The position numbers and the translations under genes were made by a program. Under the pieces are notes generated by a model, which was given only the letters and a program-made list of their open reading frames with translations, had not been told where the DNA came from and did no database searches. Shown here in pieces: positions 51,901 through 54,693 of a stretch of 54,693 nt of DNA. Positions within the stretch are counted from its first letter, which is position 1, and each line of letters starts with the position of its first letter. The DNA comes from Streptomyces sp. UNOC14_S4 (GTDB taxonomy: Bacteria > Actinomycetota > Actinomycetes > Streptomycetales > Streptomycetaceae): the NCBI RefSeq assembly GCF_020740835.1, contig NZ_JAINFC010000003.1, positions 1 through 54,693 on the forward strand, in the 5' to 3' direction.

Positions 51901-52824
51901 CTGGGCCACGGGCAGCGCGGTGCCCAGCGCGCGGCTCATCGGGGAGCCGCGAAGCAGCGCGTCCGCGGCGGCGTCGTCGCGCACGGCCTCCCGGATGGCG
52001 GTGGCGACACCGCGGACGGCCGTGCCCACATCGCCCCAGCGCCGCGCGAACGAGGAGGCCAGGAAGCCGTCCTGGCCCACGGGGAGCAGCCGGGTCCGGG
52101 GATCGTCCGCGACCGGCGGCAGGGCGGCTTCGCCGGGCTCGTCCGGCAGGGGCGGCGCGTCCGGCCCCCGGCGGCGCAGCACCCGTCGGCCGGCGGCCAC
52201 CACGGTCTCCGAGCCGTCCATGGTCCGGATGGCGGCCGCCGCTTCCTCCGGGGCGTCGGATTCGTCGAGCAGCGCGAGCTGGGTGTCCAGGACGACCCCT
52301 GCCGCACCGCCGACGACGGCGGCCGCGGCGGTGTACGGCCCGATGCCGCCCCAGGCCCAGACCGGCAGGCCGAGTTCCGGGTCCGCCACCAGCTGCTGGA
52401 GGAGAACGAAGGTGCTCAGCTCGCCGACCCGCCCGCCGGCCTCGTTCCCCCGGGCGACGAGACCGTGCGCCCCGGCGCGCACGGCCGCCAGGGCCGCCTC
52501 ACGGTCGGTGACCTCGACCAGGACGCGGTGCAGGCCGTCAGCGAGGTCGCCCGGGGCCGGCTCGGCGTCCGTGCTGAGCAGTACGGTGTGCACGCCCCCG
52601 TCGGCCGCCAGGTCGTCCGGCCCGAGCGCGCATCCCGCCCCGACACGTACCCCGAAGGGGCCCGGCACCCATTGCCGCACCAGCCGGAGGGCCGCGCTGG
52701 CCGCGCGGCGTCGGCCCCTTCCGAGGTCGAGCACGCCCAGACCGCCGGCACGGCAGACCGCCGCCACCAGGCGCGGATCGGGTTCGCCGAACGGGCTGAC
52801 GCCCAGGATGGTTTCTGTGGACAC
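45916..52824 (-). CDS. Iterative synthase subunit A: NMO-NMO-KS-AT-ACP-KR
   Basis: The 2302-residue protein has, in order: a nitronate-monooxygenase-like barrel (~1-240, NEAGGRVG, GGH replaced by GGR), a second such barrel (~300-600, GSECGGHVGPRSS), and a KS (~664-1110, VDAACASSL with C~852, EAHGTGT, IGHTKCAAG). An AT (~1230-1530, FPGQGSQ, AGHSYGE), one ACP (~1690-1770, LSIDSIKRVEI, S~1733, PUFA-synthase-like) and a KR (~2015-2270, GGARGISA, FGSIAAVLGNRGQADYAAAN) follow. The barrels resemble PfaD/FabK enoyl reductases. GTG 52824 after GGAG begins the conserved sequence; an open Pro-rich extension reaches 53046. Confidence 0.93.
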   Translation of the reverse strand: MSTETILGVSPFGEPDPRLVAAVCRAGGLGVLDLGRGRRRAASAALRLVRQWVPGPFGVRVGAGCALGPDDLAADGGVHTVLLSTDAEPAPGDLADGLHRVLVEVTDREAALAAVRAGAHGLVARGNEAGGRVGELSTFVLLQQLVADPELGLPVWAWGGIGPYTAAAAVVGGAAGVVLDTQLALLDESDAPEEAAAAIRTMDGSETVVAAGRRVLRRRGPDAPPLPDEPGEAALPPVADDPRTRLLPVGQDGFLASSFARRWGDVGTAVRGVATAIREAVRDDAAADALLRGSPMSRALGTALPVAQGPMTRVSDRAGFAAAVAGHGGLLFLALALAGPVETRTLLEQTRDELGGRPWGVGILGFAPVRIKTAQLELVREIRPSCAVIAGGRPAQAAELEAAGIDAFLHVPSPGLLRQFLDAGARKFVFEGSECGGHVGPRSSFALWEAQAEVLEEFLDTVEGADPAELRVFFAGGVHDKRSAAMVAALAAPLTARGVAVGLLMGTAYLFTEEAVDRGAVRPSFQRQVLAARRTELLETAPGHATRCVSSPFTDEFRGAKEELRERGVPERQAWERLEQLNVGRLRIASKGVERTGESLTEVDEPRQLTEGMFMAGQVAVLRSAVTTVPELHAAVSAEAAGFFAARARRLREEFPQEAPEPAPAPLDIAVVGMACMFPGAPDLAAYWANVVAGTDAVGEVPPERWDPELHCAPGADGARTASKWGGFLPDIPFDPLRYGIPPSSLGSIEPVQLLALEAARRALRDAGYEERPFDRSRASVVFGAEAGSDLSSATTVRTVLPAYTGELPPGLDEQLPRLTEDSFPGMLANVIAGRIANRLDLGGANFTVDAACASSLAAVDVACKELSAGTSDLVLCGGADLHNGINDYVLFSSVHALSPTGRSRTFDSAADGIALGEGVACVVLKRLADAERDGDRVYAVVKGVGSSSDGRSLGLTAPRPEGQRAALERAYRHAGISPAEVGLLEAHGTGTVVGDRTELATLTEVFTEAGAAPGGCALGSVKSQIGHTKCAAGLAGLIKAALALHTGVRPPTAQLTRPNPAWEAESSPFAFHTAARPWAAAPGERVAGVSAFGFGGTNFHVVLRGHEAGPPPRHGLDAWPAELFVFHGADRAEAAREIGRLLELVAENDRQGRSWRLRDLALSAARRADASGKPAWAAVVARDVDELPGLLGRAREGEHDPRTGVFGAEPDRSDRWDQSDGADASGVSGGEVAFLFPGQGSQRPDMLAELFIAFPEVQRYLRTGGEWADVIFPPTAFAPAAEEARRARVTDTRTAQPALGIMGLTVCELLGRAGVRPAAVAGHSYGELVALCAAGSFDPETLLELSAARAEAILAAAGAEPGTMAAVAAGHQDVAEELRASGLADRVVVANHNAPRQTVISGPVEEVGEAVRRLRERGLGAKTVPVACAFHSPLVAPAGERFAEVLATRHVTAPEIPVWANRTAAVYPGQPDGIRAELADQIGSPVRFAQQIERMYEAGVRVFVEAGPGSVLTGLVGRILGDRPHTAVGCEGPEDPGLRGFLALLARLAVAGVPVRTGWTHRGRDSVEAVPGTCPTAPGWIVNGQLTRTRDGGLLPGSLAPARRIPMEEMTVARPQDGGTADGRDRMVHEFLRTSRELVAAQRDVLLTYLGGAADVPPVAPVSVPVPETFRPAVLPSAVPEPAPVAVSAVSAVSTDVHVLAIVLDIISERTGYPLDMIEPGLDLEADLSIDSIKRVEIVGELAARLGFGAGETQLPRLDDAELEAVSKARTASGIAELLEERLPGGGAASAQRIPAPAEDPSDPAVTGEAPGRLVLRSVSLPSPDGDFAVLEGTRFALLGGAGPVPDALAARLGSHGAEAVVLPPDHVLTDEDGPLDGVFHLEALSQHGGGPLLPESFPVFQAALRRGPRWLLAAAPAADTEVPAGLDGQADGLRGLFRTVAREYPDTLARFVELAPQLTADEVAAALVGELTAEEPAPVVLRSPDGVRSGLEVAAAGLGALGDRGAGPAGDGTAEAAAIGLDRDAVVLLIGGARGISARIAATLAAASRCRIELAGRTELPDAAEDLEDAPDRAALRAALAAKGERSPAGIEREVSKILARREVRHTLDSLRDLGSPVRYHTVDVRDPEAVRRLVADVHAEHGRLDGVVYAAGIIEDRVLAEKAPESFRRVYGTKVDGARTLLAALDELPRTPRFAVFFGSIAAVLGNRGQADYAAANDALQSLGSRWAQKSASRALTVHWGPWAPDGEHAGMVTPELAREYTRRGIGLIDPEEGALCLLRELAWGEESADAVVYTASGW

Positions 52825-52921
52825 GAGCACTCCGGGAGGCGAGAGGGGCGTTCGGAAGCACCGGGAACGCGGGGGCGTCGGACGCCCCGGGCCGCCGGAG
52901 GGACGGTGCGCGATCGGTGCC

Positions 52922-52972
52922 GATGGGCTGGGCCGATGAGCTGGGCCGATGGGCTGGTCGATGAGCCGGGTC
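52922..52972. repeat. Four tandem 12-13 bp units upstream of the synthase
   Basis: GATGGGCTGGGCC, GATGAGCTGGGCC, GATGGGCTGGTC and GATGAGCCGGGTC follow one another. They would lie in the 5' leader of the synthase mRNA, 98-148 bases before its start codon. Confidence 0.75.
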
Positions 52973-53175
52973 GAGAGGTGCGCGACGGTCGACAGCCCGA
53001 CGGAGGGCTCGTTGGAGCAGAGGACCGATCCGTCGGGGGTCGTCACGGAGAGAACGCGGCCCGCTTCTCCGGCGGGCCTGGCCGGATCATTGCACAGCGG
53101 GGTACGAATGGAACACCCGGTTCAGCAATATCCTGCGAATGTTGTACATCACATCCATGATGCGATCGGCGTCGA

Positions 53176-53192
53176 TTGCGGGAAACCCGCAA
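53176..53192. promoter_or_regulatory. Palindromic operator copy 1
   Basis: TTGCGGGAAACCCGCAA is a perfect palindrome apart from its centre, of the form TTGCGG-N5-CCGCAA. It is the strongest of three tandem copies upstream of the synthase operon. Confidence 0.75.
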
Positions 53193-53197
53193 GAGAA

Positions 53198-53214
53198 TTG
53201 CGGCAAGCCCGCAG
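53198..53214. promoter_or_regulatory. Palindromic operator copy 2
   Basis: TTGCGGCAAGCCCGCAG has the same 6-5-6 layout with one mismatch. It begins 22 bp after copy 1. Confidence 0.7.
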
Positions 53215-53217
53215 CGG

Positions 53218-53234
53218 GTGCGGAATTACCGCAA
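53218..53234. promoter_or_regulatory. Palindromic operator copy 3
   Basis: GTGCGGAATTACCGCAA has the same layout with one mismatch in the left arm. It begins 20 bp after copy 2, so the three sites lie on about the same DNA face. Confidence 0.7.
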
Positions 53235-53420
53235 GATTAGTCCGTACCAGCCGCAGTGGCAGGCTCAACCCTGCCGGAAATCAAGATAATTGACTGTACG
53301 TCAGCCGCGATGCCGAATTCCGTCAGGAAATTTTCCCCGCACCAGGGTTGCCATTCCGGATCTTTGTGCGAGGATCCTGCTGCCCGGCCAGAAAAGGGGC
53401 CGGACGAAGAAAGGTGCTCC

Positions 53421-54560
53421 GTGAAATCATTGACGCTCAGATCTGCTGCCGGGGTGGTCTCCGCCCTCGCGGTGTCGGCCGCGCTGGTGCCGGCGTCCAC
53501 AGCGGGAGCGGAGACCCGGCCCGGGAGCGTGGACAGGACGACGGCCGAGTCCTTCGGCCGTATCGCGGGTGTCGTGCTCACCGACCGGACGGCGGCGATC
53601 GTCGACGGCAAGGTGGAAGGGCACGCCACCGCGCCGTCCACGAAGAAGGCGCGCGTCTCGTCCGCGACGGCGCGTTCGGAGCGGTCCGTCGTGGCCTCGC
53701 TGCGCGAGCGCAAGGCGAAGCTCAAGGCCCTGGGCGAGGCGTACTCCGCCGGCGACACCCGGGTCGCGGTGGACCGGACCGGCGTCGACGGCAAGAAGGC
53801 CACGGTGCGGGTGACCGAGACCACACAGCTGACGTACCAGAAGATCCGCGGTGACGAGCCGGGCACCACCGGCTTCCAGGCCCACCACGAGCTGAGCTTC
53901 ACCGCCGCCGGCAACGGGGCGTGGGAGCTGACCGGCATCAAGAATCTGGACGAGATACCGCAGATCAACGCACCCGCGCCGACAGCGCCCGAGGTGAAGG
54001 CCGCGGCGGGCGCGGGCGACATGCCGAACGCCCCCGAGGCGAGTGTCTGGCCGTTCCCCAAGCGGCTGCCGAAGGACACGAAGACCGGCCTCGACTACAA
54101 GGCGATGGCCGACTACGCCGAGAAGTACTGGAAGAACTACAACCCGGACTACCGGGCGTACCCGCTGGGGACCGGCGGCGACTGCACGAACTTCGTCAGC
54201 CAGGCGCTGAAGGCCGGCGGCTGGAAGCACGCCCCCGGCAAGGCCGGCGACTACACGAAGTGGTGGTACGGGTCCGACACCCAGTCGGATTCCTGGACCG
54301 GCGTCAACGAGTGGTCCTGGTTCGCGCTGAACTCGAACCGGGTGAAGCCGCTGAAGTACGTCTACCAGATGGAGGTCGGGGACGTCCTCCAGGCGGACTT
54401 CGACCGTGACGGGTCCAAGGACCACACCATGCTGGTGACGTACCGCGACAGTCTCGGCACCCCATATCTGACGTACCACTCCTTCGACACCTACCGGCGG
54501 TCGATGCTGAGCCTCTCGGTGACACTTCCGTTCACCAAGTGGTACGCGTACCGCACCTGA
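53421..54560 (+). CDS. Secreted amidase-domain protein (amidase_6 type)
   Basis: The 379-residue protein has a Sec signal peptide (VKSLTLRSAAGVVSALAV, then SAALVPASTAGAE). The C-terminal ~130 residues match the amidase_6 domain: GGDCTNFVSQALKAGGW with the likely catalytic Cys (~C255), DHTMLV with a likely His (~335), and YHSFDTYRRS. The middle (~35-215) is a charged, less conserved region. It probably acts outside the cell on cell-wall or peptide amides. GTG 53421 follows GAAAGGTG. Its TGA overlaps the next ATG by one base. Confidence 0.88.
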   Translation: MKSLTLRSAAGVVSALAVSAALVPASTAGAETRPGSVDRTTAESFGRIAGVVLTDRTAAIVDGKVEGHATAPSTKKARVSSATARSERSVVASLRERKAKLKALGEAYSAGDTRVAVDRTGVDGKKATVRVTETTQLTYQKIRGDEPGTTGFQAHHELSFTAAGNGAWELTGIKNLDEIPQINAPAPTAPEVKAAAGAGDMPNAPEASVWPFPKRLPKDTKTGLDYKAMADYAEKYWKNYNPDYRAYPLGTGGDCTNFVSQALKAGGWKHAPGKAGDYTKWWYGSDTQSDSWTGVNEWSWFALNSNRVKPLKYVYQMEVGDVLQADFDRDGSKDHTMLVTYRDSLGTPYLTYHSFDTYRRSMLSLSVTLPFTKWYAYRT

Positions 54561-54693
54561 TGCGTACGGCACGCGGTGCGGTGGTCCTGGTGACCGGGAC
54601 CGCCCTCGTGCTCGGGCTGCTGTCGGGCTGCGGATCCGGTGGGGACGGGGAGAGGGCTGCGCGCTCTCCCTCCGCCCGCCCCTCGTCCGCTCC
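54560..54693 (+). CDS. Lipoprotein, N-terminal part (continues beyond window)
   Basis: The frame starts ATG 54560 inside the upstream TGA (TGATG coupling) and stays open to the window end. The first 44 residues show a lipoprotein signal: MRTARGAVVLVTGTALVLG then LLSGC, followed by a Gly/Ser/Arg/Pro-rich linker. The mature protein is outside the window, so the function is unknown. Coupling suggests it works with the secreted amidase-domain protein. Confidence 0.8.
   Translation, partial: MRTARGAVVLVTGTALVLGLLSGCGSGGDGERAARSPSARPSSA

Larger units (their letters stand above)
52825..53420. other. 596-bp divergent regulatory region of the synthase operon
   Basis: It lies between the synthase operon and the secreted amidase-domain gene. 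It holds four 12-13 bp tandem units (52922-52972) and three phased 17-bp palindromes (53176-53234). An open minus-strand frame to 53046 lacks a good ribosome site and is Pro/Ser/Arg-rich, so I do not count it as coding. From ~53090 the DNA is more AT-rich, and promoters probably lie there. No pathway regulator gene is present in the window. Confidence 0.6.

Noticed and set aside
52825-53046. A 74-residue N-terminal extension of synthase subunit A
   Set aside because: It is Pro/Ser/Arg-rich, contains the tandem repeats and lacks a Shine-Dalgarno; conserved sequence starts at the GTG at 52824 behind GGAG.
46069-53160. A 2363-codon open frame on the plus strand opposite synthase subunit A
   Set aside because: It is a mirror of the GC-rich codon pattern. 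It has no recognisable domain, while the minus strand encodes clear KS, AT, ACP and KR motifs.

Overview
The window is very GC-rich and has the gene style of a Streptomyces chromosome: GC-rich third positions, frequent GTG starts, GGAGG-like ribosome binding sites and many actinobacterial families (DUF6421, DUF5134, DUF2797, DUF6986, F420-type oxidoreductases, ROK and LacI regulators, amidase_6 exoproteins). I saw no tRNA, rRNA, CRISPR array, transposase or phage gene. Function calls rest on visible motifs and remembered family features; no search was run.

Positions 1-13.8 kb hold mostly single-gene units. They are the Pro/Gln-rich tail of an incomplete gene, a MOSC protein, an Rv1733c-like membrane protein, a beta-helix/AAA+ fusion, a DeoR regulator, an SRPBCC protein, a cysteine-synthase-like PLP enzyme, a small unknown protein, an RsbW-type ATPase, a DUF2797 protein, a divergent MFS/ROK pair, and a TetR regulator divergent from an F420-type oxidoreductase with two matching palindromic operators.

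Positions 14-29.5 kb are mainly metabolic: a geranylgeranyl-reductase-like flavoprotein, an M20 dipeptidase, a P-loop kinase/Nudix fusion, a ROK kinase divergent from a LacI regulator around one palindrome, a CitE-like DUF6986 enzyme behind an IclR-like palindrome, etfBA, a flavin reductase, a thioredoxin, a PlsC-type acyltransferase, and a coupled DUF6421-SDR-threonine aldolase operon preceded by a 21-codon upstream ORF.

Positions 29.8-37.3 kb carry a translationally coupled polar amino acid ABC transporter, a GNAT/VOC pair, a membrane group (His-rich DUF5134, M56 metallopeptidase, PAP2 phosphatase) and a pirin.

Positions 37.5-53.2 kb are the most distinctive part: a minus-strand operon for an iterative lipid/polyketide synthase of the polyunsaturated fatty acid (PUFA) or heterocyst-glycolipid type. 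Transcribed order: a 2302-residue NMO-NMO-KS-AT-ACP-KR protein, a 1476-residue KS-AT-DH-phosphopantetheinyl transferase protein, a free ACP, an alpha/beta hydrolase, and a UGT/MGT-type glycosyltransferase, with overlaps or gaps of at most 8 bases. A separate 509-residue lipoprotein follows. The inferred product is a reduced or polyene acyl chain that is released and glycosylated. Upstream lie three helically phased 17-bp palindromes, probably the binding site of an unknown regulator. The window ends with a secreted amidase-domain protein coupled to an incomplete lipoprotein gene.
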